From positions 1-30,714 of the forward strand of contig CAZAFL010000031.1 of the NCBI GenBank assembly GCA_964484465.1: a DNA stretch of 30,714 bases, read 5' to 3'. Origin of the DNA: CAZAFL01 sp964484465 (GTDB taxonomy: Bacteria > Bacteroidota > Ignavibacteria > UBA10030 > SZUA-254). Made by a program: the position numbers and the translations under genes. How positions within the stretch are numbered: position 1 is the stretch's first letter; each line of letters opens with the position of its first letter. Under the pieces are notes generated by a model that saw only the letters and a list, made by a program, of their open reading frames with translations, was not told the DNA's origin and made no database searches. This document shows, one piece after another, positions 1 to 7,679 of this stretch.

Positions 1-2
1 TT

Positions 3-344
3 GCGAAGGCAAGCTTGAATGGCGTAGGTGGTGAGGAAGCGAAGCCGTCACAGTATGCATTGCACCCGAACTATCCGAATCCGTTCAACCCGACCACAAC
101 TATCAGCTATGATTTGCCGGAAGCAAGTCTTGTCCGCCTGAGTGTGTATAACATTCTCGGCCAGGAAGTTGCAGTGCTGGTGAATGATGTAGTGAACGCC
201 GGGTTCCAGTCGGTTGATTGGAATGCTTCCAACACAACAGGCGTTTCCCTGCCATCCGGTATCTATATCTACCGGATGAGGGCAATATCTGTGAATAATG
301 GCAAAGAATATCTGCAAGTTCACAAGATGTTGTTGATGAAATAA
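3..344 (+). CDS. C-terminal fragment of a T9SS-secreted protein
   Basis: Only the last ~113 codons lie in the window; the frame is open to the left edge, so the TTG at 15 is not a real start. What remains is the C-terminal sorting module: NYPNPFNPTTTISYDLPE, then a stretch with V-Y-N-I-L-G-Q-E-V-A, then S-G-I-Y-I-Y-R and a final K-M-L-L-M-K before the TAA. This FlgD-Ig-like / type A sorting domain is known to direct proteins through the type IX secretion system and is then removed or anchored at the surface. The passenger domains, and so the function, lie outside the window. The same tail ends four further proteins here, so this is probably another member of the same surface-protein family. 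A strong hairpin terminator follows. Confidence 0.85.
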   Translation, partial: AKASLNGVGGEEAKPSQYALHPNYPNPFNPTTTISYDLPEASLVRLSVYNILGQEVAVLVNDVVNAGFQSVDWNASNTTGVSLPSGIYIYRMRAISVNNGKEYLQVHKMLLMK

Positions 345-366
345 CCTGTTTGTTGTACGAATCGAC

Positions 367-396
367 GGGGTGGGGGTCAAAACCCACCCCATTTTT
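367..396 (+). terminator. Rho-independent terminator after the first T9SS fragment
   Basis: GGGGTGGG (367-374) pairs with CCCACCCC (383-390) across an 8-nt loop, followed at once by ATTTTTATT. An 8-bp GC-rich stem plus a T-run 23 nt after the stop codon is a classical intrinsic terminator, so the next gene probably has its own promoter. Confidence 0.85.
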
Positions 397-465
397 ATTC
401 CATCAGGCCATTCTGAAAGCAGAGAACTTTAACGGATTCGGTTTTGTTAGTTGTGATAGGCGTAA

Positions 466-495
466 TTGATTGTTGGAAGTGAAGATACGTATATT
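466..495 (+). promoter_or_regulatory. Candidate sigma-A type promoter for the 598-aa propeller gene
   Basis: TTGATT (466-471), an 18-nt spacer, then TATATT (490-495), about 60 nt before the start codon and downstream of the terminator at 367-396. The match is by eye. Four further candidates in this window share the TTGA...TATnnT pattern, which raises confidence slightly. Confidence 0.35.
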
Positions 496-557
496 GTACA
501 AAGAGGTGAAAGTCAACCCGCGATCGACCTAAGAGTATTCAGGATAGGGATAAACGA

Positions 558-2354
558 ATGAGACCATGGATTGTTACTGCATTCTGTTTCTTCTTGTATA
601 GTCTACAACTTTCTGCTCAATGGCAGATAGAGAAAAATAGTGAAAACCACTGGCTCTTTGGCGCTGATTTTGTCAATGGAACCACTGGATGGGCTGTGGG
701 AGACTCGGGAATCATCATCAAAACCACAGATGCGGGCCTCAACTGGACATCACAGAATAGTGGAACATTTGAAACGTTCAACGCCGTAGACTTTATCAAT
801 GCATTGACGGGGTGGGCTGTAGGAGATAACGAAGGCAGAATTATCAAAACAACAGATGGCGGCGCGAGCTGGGTGCTTCAGGACAGCGGCAGGATACTCA
901 CGGGAATCCAATTTCTCAACGCAGATACAGGATGGGCTGTTGGCGCCAACGGTTTGGTGTTGTCCACTACTGACGGTGGAGGCACTTGGAACCAGGTGAT
1001 CATACCGGATTTAAGTTCTTATCTTACCACAATATTTTTTTCCGATGCAAATACAGGATGGATGGGAGGAGATTTCCCCGGAACTGTCTTAAACACGACT
1101 GATGGCGGCACAACATGGTCGTATGTCACGAATGGAATTGACCCTAATGAAGATATTGAAGATATCTTTTTCGTCAATCAGCAAACCGGGTGGGTCACTG
1201 GCTACAATTTTCCGGATACTGTCGGGATTGGTGTCATTAAGAAAACTACCGATGGAGGGGCCACATGGGTTCCTCAAACAAGCGGGTCGAGCGAGTTTCT
1301 TCTGGCGCTTGGATTTGTTGACCAGAATACGGGCTGGGCAATAGGTGGAAACGGCACAATTCTCGGAACAACGGATGGAGGAGCTTCGTGGGGAAGCGAA
1401 ACTTCGGGTACGACTGATGAGCTCGATAAAATTGTCGTCCGTGGAGGGACCGCAGCCTGGGTGGTTGGTGGAAAAATATTGCGCAAGAATTTAGGCGGCC
1501 TTTCTGAGCAGGTGTTCTTAAACGTCAACAGTCGCTGGAATATGGTCAGCCTCCCCGTCAACAAGGGGGATAGATCGCGATCTTCTGTTTTCCCCACCTC
1601 AAATAGCAGTTTGTATGCCTTTGTTCCCGGGTCGGGTTATGTCACCGCTGAAACATTGAACGTTGGCACGGGGTATTGGCTTAAATTCCCGTCGAGTCAA
1701 ACTGTGATCATCACGGGAAGTGCAATCGATAGTGTTACGATTAATTGTCCTAAAAATTGGAGCATAATTGGGGGAATCACATCCAATGTACTGGTCAGCA
1801 ATATCATTCAGAACCCACCGAATTCAATTGCGACCCTGTTCGGTTATAGCAACGGATATTATCCGGATACTACTTTTATAGCACCCGGTGTTGGGTATTG
1901 GGTAAAATGCAAGAATGCCTGTACCCTGACGTTTAAAGCGTCCGTGAATAATATTCCGAAACAATTCCTCACCGACGTTTCGCAGTTGACATTTGAGGAA
2001 TTACCCCCCGGGGATCCGAACGAAACTGAATTTCCTGCCCACGTTCAGTCAATTCCATTGCCGAAGGAGTTTGCAATACACCAGAATTATCCCAACCCGT
2101 TTAATCCAAGTACTGTCATCCGGTATGACCTGCCTGAAGCAAGCTATGTTCGCGTGAGTGTACATAATATTCTTGGCCAGGAAATCGCGGTTTTGGTAAA
2201 CGGCATTGTCGATGCGGGTGTTCAAACGGTAGAATGGATGGTGGGCAATAACAGTCAGGCCTCATCGGGCATCTACTTTTACCGGATAAACGCAACGTCA
2301 TTGGCAACAGGTAAAGAATTTATTGAGACGAACAAGATGGTTCTCATCAAATAA
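558..2354 (+). CDS. Secreted seven-bladed YCF48-type propeller protein, T9SS cargo (598 aa)
   Basis: Residues 1-20 form a signal peptide ending L-S-A before Gln. Residues ~30-310 hold seven repeats with the YCF48/BNR-like core (GWAVGDSG, GWAVGDNE, GWAVGANG, GWMGGDFPG, GWVTGYN, GWAIGGNG, AWVVGGK), each followed by a K-T-T-D-G-G-x-x-W strand, which predicts one closed seven-blade propeller. Residues ~315-460 are a different beta-rich module with two W-N-M-V/W-S-I-I and two G-V/T-G-Y-W motifs; I have seen this type in Ignavibacteria-like secreted proteins but cannot name it. Residues ~505-598 are the type A sorting tail. YCF48 is a photosystem II assembly factor in phototrophs; the repeats here are more likely a surface binding scaffold. 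An AGGATAGGGA stretch precedes the ATG. The next gene is a close paralogue in the N-terminal half. No enzyme motif is visible. Confidence 0.85.
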   Translation: MRPWIVTAFCFFLYSLQLSAQWQIEKNSENHWLFGADFVNGTTGWAVGDSGIIIKTTDAGLNWTSQNSGTFETFNAVDFINALTGWAVGDNEGRIIKTTDGGASWVLQDSGRILTGIQFLNADTGWAVGANGLVLSTTDGGGTWNQVIIPDLSSYLTTIFFSDANTGWMGGDFPGTVLNTTDGGTTWSYVTNGIDPNEDIEDIFFVNQQTGWVTGYNFPDTVGIGVIKKTTDGGATWVPQTSGSSEFLLALGFVDQNTGWAIGGNGTILGTTDGGASWGSETSGTTDELDKIVVRGGTAAWVVGGKILRKNLGGLSEQVFLNVNSRWNMVSLPVNKGDRSRSSVFPTSNSSLYAFVPGSGYVTAETLNVGTGYWLKFPSSQTVIITGSAIDSVTINCPKNWSIIGGITSNVLVSNIIQNPPNSIATLFGYSNGYYPDTTFIAPGVGYWVKCKNACTLTFKASVNNIPKQFLTDVSQLTFEELPPGDPNETEFPAHVQSIPLPKEFAIHQNYPNPFNPSTVIRYDLPEASYVRVSVHNILGQEIAVLVNGIVDAGVQTVEWMVGNNSQASSGIYFYRINATSLATGKEFIETNKMVLIK

Positions 2355-2422
2355 GCACCTTCTTCGCGAGAGGCACAGGACTTATCTTTTTATAATATCA
2401 ATGAGTGTGTTGGTTTAACTTC

Positions 2423-2449
2423 AGGTGGGGGTATTGTGCACCACCTTTA
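2423..2449 (+). terminator. Weak hairpin between the tandem propeller genes
   Basis: AGGTGG (2423-2428) can pair with CCACCT (2441-2446) across a 12-nt loop, followed by TTAA rather than a real T-run. It may be an attenuating terminator. The long loop and poor U-tract make this a weak call. Confidence 0.3.
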
Positions 2450-2471
2450 ATGAACGTGCATTATATACACT

Positions 2472-4064
2472 ATGAAAAAATTCCTTCAACTAGTTTTCTG
2501 TGTGATCGCAGGATGTTTTATCCACGTATTGCAACTTGAAGCTCAGTTCACCGGCTGGCAAACAGTAAAGAATAGTGAGAATCATTGGCTTTTTGGACTT
2601 GATTTTGTCAATGCGACAACCGGTTGGGCTGTCGGTGACTCCGGCACAATCGTTAAAACCATTGATGGCGGTTTTTCATGGCTTCCCCAGAACAGTGGAA
2701 CATTTGAAACGTTCAATGCGGTTAATTTCATAAATTCTACAACCGGATGGGCAGTCGGAGATAATGAAGGAAGAATTGTTAAAACAACGAATGGTGGCGC
2801 CAGCTGGAGCATGGAGGATAGCGGGCATGCACTGACAGCAATCCAATTTCTTAATGCTGATACAGGATGGGCTGTGGGCGCTAACGGTTTGGTGTTGAAC
2901 ACAACCGACGGCTGTGCGACCTGGAACCAGCAAGTAATCAGTGGAGTGAATGCCTATCTCACAACGGTATTTTTCATCACCAAGACTACCGGTTGGATCA
3001 CAGGCGATTTCCCGGGAACGATAGTCAAGACAACGGACGGCGGATTAACATGGACTGACCAATCCAGCGGGATCGACCCCAATGAAGATGTCGAGGATAT
3101 CTTCTTCACCGATCAGCAAACTGGTTGGCTTGTCGGCTTCAACTTCCCGGATACTGTGGGTATTGGTGTCATTGAAAAAACGACCGACGGGGGATCTTCA
3201 TGGGTCAACCAGACGAGCGGAACTAGTGAATTTCTCCTCTCTCTCGGCTTTGTAAACCAGAATGATGGATGGGTAGTCGGTGGAAATGGAGTGATTGTGA
3301 GAACCACAAACGCCGGTGGAACCTGGTTCGGGGACTCATCAGGAACAACAGACGAGCTGGATAAAATCGTGGTTCGTCGAGGTGAAGGGGGGTGGGTTTC
3401 TGGTGGTAAAATCCTGCGTGCAACATCAAGCCCTCTCCCGGTGCAAGTCGCCTCGTTGAGTGCAGCAGTTGTCGGGACCTCTAATATACAACTGCAATGG
3501 ACGACTGTTTCTGAAATTAATAATTACGGGTTCATCATACAGTGCAGGCCTGACAGTGCGGTTTCTTTTGAGGATATCCCGAGCAGTTTTACGCCAGGTT
3601 ATGGAACAACACTCGAGCCTCAACACTATTCTTACACTCAGGCAAATGTGAATCCTGGTCACTACTTCTATAGATTGAAGCAGATTGATTTCGATGGTCT
3701 TATCAGCTACTCTTCATCCGTCGAGGTAAACGTATCATCGCTCACCGGCGTATCTGAAGGAATAAGCCCTGCGTTTAGCCTCAGTCAAAACTATCCCAAT
3801 CCTTTCAATCCCTCGACATCGATCAAATATCAACTAGCTGTTGAAAGCAGGGTGTCGTTAAAGGTGTATGACATTCTTGGCCAGGAAGTGAAAACACTTG
3901 TAGATGAGGTGCAATCTGCCGGATATAAGTCGATAGATTGGCACACCGAGAATGAGAGTGGCATTAAGCTTTCTTCGGGTTGTTATATTTACCGGATCCA
4001 TGCAACATCAGTTTCAAATTCAAAGGAATTTATGGAAACGAAAATGATGGTTTTGATTAAGTAA
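2472..4064 (+). CDS. Secreted seven-bladed YCF48-type propeller protein, T9SS cargo (530 aa)
   Basis: Tandem paralogue of the preceding gene. After a signal peptide (about residues 1-25, ending L-E-A-Q) there are again seven blades (GWAVGDSG, GWAVGDNE, GWAVGANG, GWITGDFP, GWLVGFN, GWVVGGNG, GWVSGGK) that match the upstream protein blade for blade, including the insert with P-N-E-D-V/I-E-D-I-F-F. Past residue ~318 the two proteins diverge: here a single FN3-like module follows (L-P-V-Q-V-A-S-L-S, then W-T-T-V-S-E-I-N-N-Y-G-F), a type common just before T9SS tails. Residues ~435-530 are the sorting tail. No clear Shine-Dalgarno lies before the ATG, unlike most genes in the window, so expression may be low or use another route. 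A surface or extracellular binding role is inferred. Confidence 0.85.
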   Translation: MKKFLQLVFCVIAGCFIHVLQLEAQFTGWQTVKNSENHWLFGLDFVNATTGWAVGDSGTIVKTIDGGFSWLPQNSGTFETFNAVNFINSTTGWAVGDNEGRIVKTTNGGASWSMEDSGHALTAIQFLNADTGWAVGANGLVLNTTDGCATWNQQVISGVNAYLTTVFFITKTTGWITGDFPGTIVKTTDGGLTWTDQSSGIDPNEDVEDIFFTDQQTGWLVGFNFPDTVGIGVIEKTTDGGSSWVNQTSGTSEFLLSLGFVNQNDGWVVGGNGVIVRTTNAGGTWFGDSSGTTDELDKIVVRRGEGGWVSGGKILRATSSPLPVQVASLSAAVVGTSNIQLQWTTVSEINNYGFIIQCRPDSAVSFEDIPSSFTPGYGTTLEPQHYSYTQANVNPGHYFYRLKQIDFDGLISYSSSVEVNVSSLTGVSEGISPAFSLSQNYPNPFNPSTSIKYQLAVESRVSLKVYDILGQEVKTLVDEVQSAGYKSIDWHTENESGIKLSSGCYIYRIHATSVSNSKEFMETKMMVLIK

Positions 4065-4137
4065 TGATTTCAGCGTATATTCATGAAACGGCATTTTTTT
4101 AAATATGAAATTGGTGGATTATTGAAGGATATATTTG

Positions 4138-4830
4138 ATGTCTAAATTTATAGTGATTTGTTGTATTGTCATTTTAGTGGGTAATCTTACTGCTCAACCG
4201 AAGCTTAAAGCTCCAAGCCCTGCCAGCCTGAATTTTGGCGAGATATACAGCGGGACGAAAATCGCGCGAACATTGGTAGTCCGGAACGAGGGAACCGACA
4301 CTCTCAAGATATCTGATGTGTCCGTTTCCTGCGGGTGTACGGTTGCATTGATTTCTTCAAAAAAAGTTGCTCCGGGTGATTCCGCTGCACTTACTGTGAC
4401 ATTCAAAAGCGGCGCGTATCTTGATAAAACCACAAAGAGTGTCATTATCGATTCGGACGACCCGACAAATCCACGGATGTATATCAATTTTACCGTTGAC
4501 ATAAAGACCGTGTTGCGGATGAATCCGCGTTTCATCTATTTTGGCAGGGTCAAAAAAGATTCGGTCCTGACGAAAACGGTTCAACTGGAAAATACCACGA
4601 AAGAAACAATTACCATCCTGAGCCTCACCCCGAAAGATTCTCAGCTTACATCAATCAGTATCGGTAAAAAGACGCTAAAACCCGGCGAAATCACTGAGCT
4701 AAAAGCAACTTTTTGTCGTAAAGCATCTGATTATATTCAGGGTGAAATTGAAATTCAAACAGATTATAAGCCCTACCCTTTATTATCCCTCGGATTTAAC
4801 TCTCAGCCCGCGGCTAATAAAACCCCTTAA
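4138..4830 (+). CDS. Secreted DUF1573 protein (230 aa)
   Basis: The ATG at 4138 is chosen over the in-frame TTG one codon earlier because GAAGGA lies about 8 nt upstream. Residues 1-20 form a signal peptide ending L-T-A-Q. Residues ~30-120 match DUF1573: L-N-F-G-E-I-Y-S-G-T, then V-R-N-E-G-T-D-T-L-K-I and the diagnostic SCGCT (64-68), then a P-G-D-S-A-A-L-T-V-T-F strand. A second ASH-like beta-sandwich follows (F-I-Y-F-G-R-V onward, ~125-220). The family is abundant in Bacteroidota periplasm and cell surface and its biochemical role is not established. This protein has no sorting tail, so it probably stays in the periplasm. The related ASH-type modules in the 1872-residue protein downstream suggest the fold is used repeatedly in this locus. 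Confidence 0.8.
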   Translation: MSKFIVICCIVILVGNLTAQPKLKAPSPASLNFGEIYSGTKIARTLVVRNEGTDTLKISDVSVSCGCTVALISSKKVAPGDSAALTVTFKSGAYLDKTTKSVIIDSDDPTNPRMYINFTVDIKTVLRMNPRFIYFGRVKKDSVLTKTVQLENTTKETITILSLTPKDSQLTSISIGKKTLKPGEITELKATFCRKASDYIQGEIEIQTDYKPYPLLSLGFNSQPAANKTP

Positions 4831-4863
4831 TAGGAAAAAAACGGATAAATGATGAATTTCATC

Positions 4864-4892
4864 TTGACTATGGGATGAGAAAAGGTTATATT
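4864..4892 (+). promoter_or_regulatory. Candidate sigma-A promoter for the kinase operon
   Basis: TTGACT (4864-4869), exactly 17 nt, then TATATT (4887-4892): five of six matches to the general -35 and five of six to the -10. It is the best promoter match in the window. The dyad centred near 4855 sits directly upstream and could be an operator. It would drive the short ORF at 4952 and the kinase. Confidence 0.45.
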
Positions 4893-4951
4893 TAGGTTAT
4901 TGTTATCCCACATACGCCCGCGCATTGTTGAACATTTCTGAGGAGAGACGA

Positions 4952-5098
4952 ATGATGCTCTTCGGAAGTAAGCAACACAAAAAAGTAGTACCAATCCAAA
5001 ACTTAATTTTTCTTAATCTTCAGTATTTTTCTCCAATTAATTGTTGTATTAGTATAGGGGAAAGGTGCTTCTCTCATTGTGCTTCAAGTAACCTTTAA
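4952..5098 (+). CDS. Possible small protein (48 aa), unrecognised
   Basis: An ATG at 4952 preceded by GAGGAGAG with good spacing opens a 48-codon frame that starts M-M-L-F-G-S-K-Q-H-K-K and contains four cysteines in the last third. It ends 61 nt before the kinase start. I recognise no family, and its composition (rich in Asn, Ser, Cys, Phe) is unlike the neighbours. It could be a leader peptide, a decayed gene start that kept its ribosome site, or chance. Confidence 0.25.
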   Translation: MMLFGSKQHKKVVPIQNLIFLNLQYFSPINCCISIGERCFSHCASSNL

Positions 5099-5159
5099 TC
5101 TATGTGAATTTTCTGAGATTTCCCCATTTAAGGGATAATTATGTAAAGGCTTTATAGTG

Positions 5160-6746
5160 ATGAGAAAAAGGTTGAAAGAAGAAAAGGTTAATAATTTGGA
5201 TAAGGACCCGGAAATAGTAAGAAAAGAAATCGATTCAGCAGGACTTGAGCAAATTTCTCTCGCTCCGGAGTTGACCAGGGCGAATGAAGCGCTCAATGAT
5301 ATTCTGATGGATCGCGCCCGAATGGAGAAGATACTGCGGGAAACCGAGGACCGTTTTGAGGCCTTCATTAATAATAGTCCGGCGGTCGCTTTTCTCAAAG
5401 ACGAAGACGGACGGATCATGTGGATCAACAAGTCGTGTGAACGAAGCTTCAAGGTGAAACTGCAGGATTGGCAGGGAAAGACGGACTTCGAGATTTGGCC
5501 CGCCGCAGTAGCACGTGAAATCAGGAAAAATGACCTTCTGATTTTCATGAACAACGAACCGACAGAGTTTATCGAAACTGTTCCGGGATCAGGGGGAGAT
5601 CGCACGTGGCTGTCGATAAAGTTTCCGTTTCGGGACGCTTCGGGGCGTCGCTTTCTGGGAGGAGTTGCAATCGAGATAACTGAACGAGTGCAGGGAGAGG
5701 AGTACGCACAGCGCCTTGCCGCTATCGTTGAATCTTCCAACGATGCAATAATCGGAAAATCTCTCGATGGAATCATCACAACATGGAATCGGGGTGCTGA
5801 AAGAATTTACGGATATTCGGCAGAAGAGATTATTGGTCGCCCTGTCTCTTTGCTTGTCCCTGCAGATCGTCCTGACGAGGTTCCGGGTATTCTTAAACGG
5901 CTTCAACGTGGTGAAATGATAGATCAGTTTGAAACGGTTCGGGTAAGAAAGGATGGTTCACTGATTGACATCGCAGTGACTATTTCCCCGGTCCGGGATA
6001 CAGCCGGCAGGATTATCGGGGCATCGTCAGTTGCAAGGGACATTACAGACCGGCTCAAGACGGAAGAGGATCTTCGTAAAGCTCATGAAGGGTTGGAAAC
6101 CTTGTCTCATCGCCTGCTCGAAGTCCAGGAAATGGAACGGAGGCATATAGCACGTGAGCTCCACGATGAAATCGGGCAGGCATTGACCGCAATCAAAATT
6201 AACATGCAGGCAATGCAGCGGGATATTGTAGGAGAAACACAGCTTTCACGTATTAACGATAGCCTTCAAATCGTCGACCATGCAATTCAGCAGGTGCGTA
6301 ACCTCTCCCTTGACCTCAGGCCATCGATCCTTGACGACCTCGGTATTGTGGCTGCATTGAGATGGTACCTCGACCGCATATCTACCAGGGCTGGGTTCCA
6401 GACACATTTTGACGCCAGCGGCATTGACACCAGGCTCGGAACGGATATTGAAACGACATGTTTTCGGATTGTTCAGGAAGCATTGACCAATATTGTTCGA
6501 CATGCCCGTGCACAAAATGTGGAAGTCAGAATACAAAAGAATGGTGCTGACCTTTATCTCACGATTCGGGATGACGGCATAGGATTTAATGTGGATGAAG
6601 CTAAAGAAAAGGCTATTCATGGCGGAAGCCTTGGAGTTTTAGGAATGCAGGAACGAAGCTCTCTTGCTGGAGGATCGCTGGAAATCCAATCTGCTCTTAA
6701 TCAAGGAACGGAAATCAGGGTGAAAATTCCATGTCGAATTATGTAA
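5160..6746 (+). CDS. PAS-PAS sensor histidine kinase, NarX/DegS-type (HisKA_3)
   Basis: A GTG at 5157 directly precedes the ATG at 5160; AAAGG at 5145-5149 fits either, and I use ATG (528 aa). No membrane segment is visible, so it is probably a cytoplasmic sensor. Residues ~1-60 are helical. PAS 1 spans ~62-177 and PAS 2 ~183-298 (N-D-A-I-I-G-K-S-L-D-G-I, then G-Y-S-A-E-E-I-I-G-R). The HisKA_3 dimerisation/phosphotransfer helix has ERRHIARELHDEIGQALT with the phospho-acceptor His at 335. The ATPase domain has the N-box around Asn444 (Q-E-A-L-T-N-I-V-R-H-A), DDGIGF (471-476) and a G-V-L-G-M box. The stop overlaps the start of a NarL-type regulator by 16 nt, so the pair is translationally coupled and almost certainly cognate. 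The signal is unknown; no haem- or flavin-binding PAS signature is obvious. Confidence 0.92.
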   Translation: MRKRLKEEKVNNLDKDPEIVRKEIDSAGLEQISLAPELTRANEALNDILMDRARMEKILRETEDRFEAFINNSPAVAFLKDEDGRIMWINKSCERSFKVKLQDWQGKTDFEIWPAAVAREIRKNDLLIFMNNEPTEFIETVPGSGGDRTWLSIKFPFRDASGRRFLGGVAIEITERVQGEEYAQRLAAIVESSNDAIIGKSLDGIITTWNRGAERIYGYSAEEIIGRPVSLLVPADRPDEVPGILKRLQRGEMIDQFETVRVRKDGSLIDIAVTISPVRDTAGRIIGASSVARDITDRLKTEEDLRKAHEGLETLSHRLLEVQEMERRHIARELHDEIGQALTAIKINMQAMQRDIVGETQLSRINDSLQIVDHAIQQVRNLSLDLRPSILDDLGIVAALRWYLDRISTRAGFQTHFDASGIDTRLGTDIETTCFRIVQEALTNIVRHARAQNVEVRIQKNGADLYLTIRDDGIGFNVDEAKEKAIHGGSLGVLGMQERSSLAGGSLEIQSALNQGTEIRVKIPCRIM

Positions 6747-7416
6747 CTGACCGACATATGAAGGAACACTTGAACTATGGAGAGACAACGAACATTGATA
6801 AAGTGCGGGTCCTCATAGCCGATGACCACGTTCTTGTCCGGGCAGGCTTTCGCCATTTGCTTCAGAGTATAGAAAACGTACAAGTTGTTGGTGAGGCAAA
6901 TAACGGCCATGAAGCCTTGCATATGATTGAGACCTTGCGGCCCGATATAGTGATGATGGACATTCACATGGGTGAAATGAGCGGCTTAGAGGCTTTAGCG
7001 AAAACGAAGAGGGATTTTCCGGAGGTTCGCGTTATCATTCTTTCGATGGACGTAAGTGAGGAACACGTTACGCAAGCCCTTCGCGCCGGTGCATCTGGTT
7101 ATCTCCCGAAAGATGTTACACCGGAAGAGCTTACGACCGCCATCCTATCCGTCGCGCAGGGGGATGAATACTTAAACCCGCAAATTGCAAAGCGCCTGGT
7201 CAAATATATGCAGCGCACCGGCGATGAACTTACACCCCGGCAGAGAGAGATTCTCCTGCTTATTGCCAAAGGATTCTCTACTAAAGAAATCGCATATAAA
7301 CTTAATCTAAGTGCAAAAACAGTTGAGGCTCACAGGGCACAACTTATGGAGAGGCTCAATATTCATGATATTCCTAGTCTGGTCAGGTATGCAATAAGAA
7401 AGGGCATTCTCGACCC
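6731..7416 (+). CDS. NarL/FixJ-family response regulator, 3' end lost in gap
   Basis: The ATG at 6731 overlaps the kinase by 16 nt and has AGGGTGA about 8 nt upstream; a second ATG at 6758 lacks a ribosome site. Receiver domain, residues ~25-145: acidic pair Asp31/Asp32, phospho-acceptor Asp77 (V-M-M-D-I-H-M), switch Ser105 and Lys127 (Y-L-P-K-D). LuxR-type helix-turn-helix, ~166-226: L-T-P-R-Q-R-E-I-L-L-L-I-A-K-G, then S-A-K-T-V-E-A-H-R. By comparison with the family, the readable 228 residues are essentially the whole protein and the stop should lie within a few codons after 7416, inside the run of N. The six codons that continue the frame after the gap are not real sequence of this protein. 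The expected role is a DNA-binding transcription regulator phosphorylated by the upstream kinase. Confidence 0.92.
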
Positions 7417-7516
7417 NNNNNNNNNNNNNNNNNNNNNNNNNNNNNNNNNNNNNNNNNNNNNNNNNNNNNNNNNNNNNNNNNNNNNNNNNNNNNNNNNNNN
7501 NNNNNNNNNNNNNNNN
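7417..7516. other. Assembly gap (100 N)
   Basis: Exactly 100 N, the usual placeholder for a gap of unknown size. It removes the end of the response-regulator gene and an unknown amount of sequence before the stand-alone receiver gene, so further genes could be missing here. Confidence 0.95.
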
Positions 7517-7556
7517 CCTCGTTCCATCACCATTTGAGGTTTTACCCTATTCGCTA

Positions 7557-7592
7557 TAAGGAAAATCCTTAGTCTGTCTGAGGAAACTCCTT
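7557..7592. promoter_or_regulatory. Two adjacent AGGA-N3-TCCT dyads
   Basis: TAAGGA-AAA-TCCTTA (7557-7571) is a perfect 6-bp-arm dyad. AGGA-AAC-TCCT (7581-7591) is a second with 4-bp arms. Their centres are about 22 bp apart, near two helical turns. They lie between the regulator and receiver genes, upstream of a candidate promoter, which fits a dimer-binding operator. Function is inferred. Confidence 0.35.
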
Positions 7593-7616
7593 ACTGCTAA
7601 ATAGTGAATATTCCTA

Positions 7617-7645
7617 TTGTTATGTCCTTTTTCATAAGTTATCTT
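7617..7645 (+). promoter_or_regulatory. Candidate promoter for the stand-alone receiver gene
   Basis: TTGTTA (7617-7622), a 17-nt spacer, then TATCTT (7640-7645), about 35 nt before the ATG at 7680 and 25 nt after the twin dyads. Moderate match to a sigma-A promoter, by eye only. Confidence 0.3.
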
Positions 7646-7679
7646 TTAAGTGTGATTGGAGAAAAAAGGAGCAGTTGGC

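Larger units (their letters stand above)
4831..5159 (+). other. Intergenic leader region before the histidine kinase
   Basis: About 330 bases without an established gene. It holds a near-perfect dyad GATGAA-T-TTCATC (4849-4861), a candidate promoter at 4864-4892, and a short ORF at 4952-5098 with a good ribosome site. No terminator with a T-run is visible after the DUF1573 gene. Confidence 0.5.

Noticed and set aside
558..2354. Photosystem II assembly function from the YCF48-like repeats
   Set aside because: The repeats are secreted, fused to a T9SS tail and have no photosynthesis genes nearby; only the propeller fold is shared.
4849..4861. GATGAA-T-TTCATC dyad as a protein operator or hairpin
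   Set aside because: Loop of one base excludes an RNA hairpin of this form, and such short AT-rich dyads are frequent; kept only as a note beside the kinase promoter.
7517..7537. Continuation of the response-regulator frame after the N gap
   Set aside because: Six codons then a stop, reached only because 100 N happen to keep the frame. The regulator is already full length before the gap.
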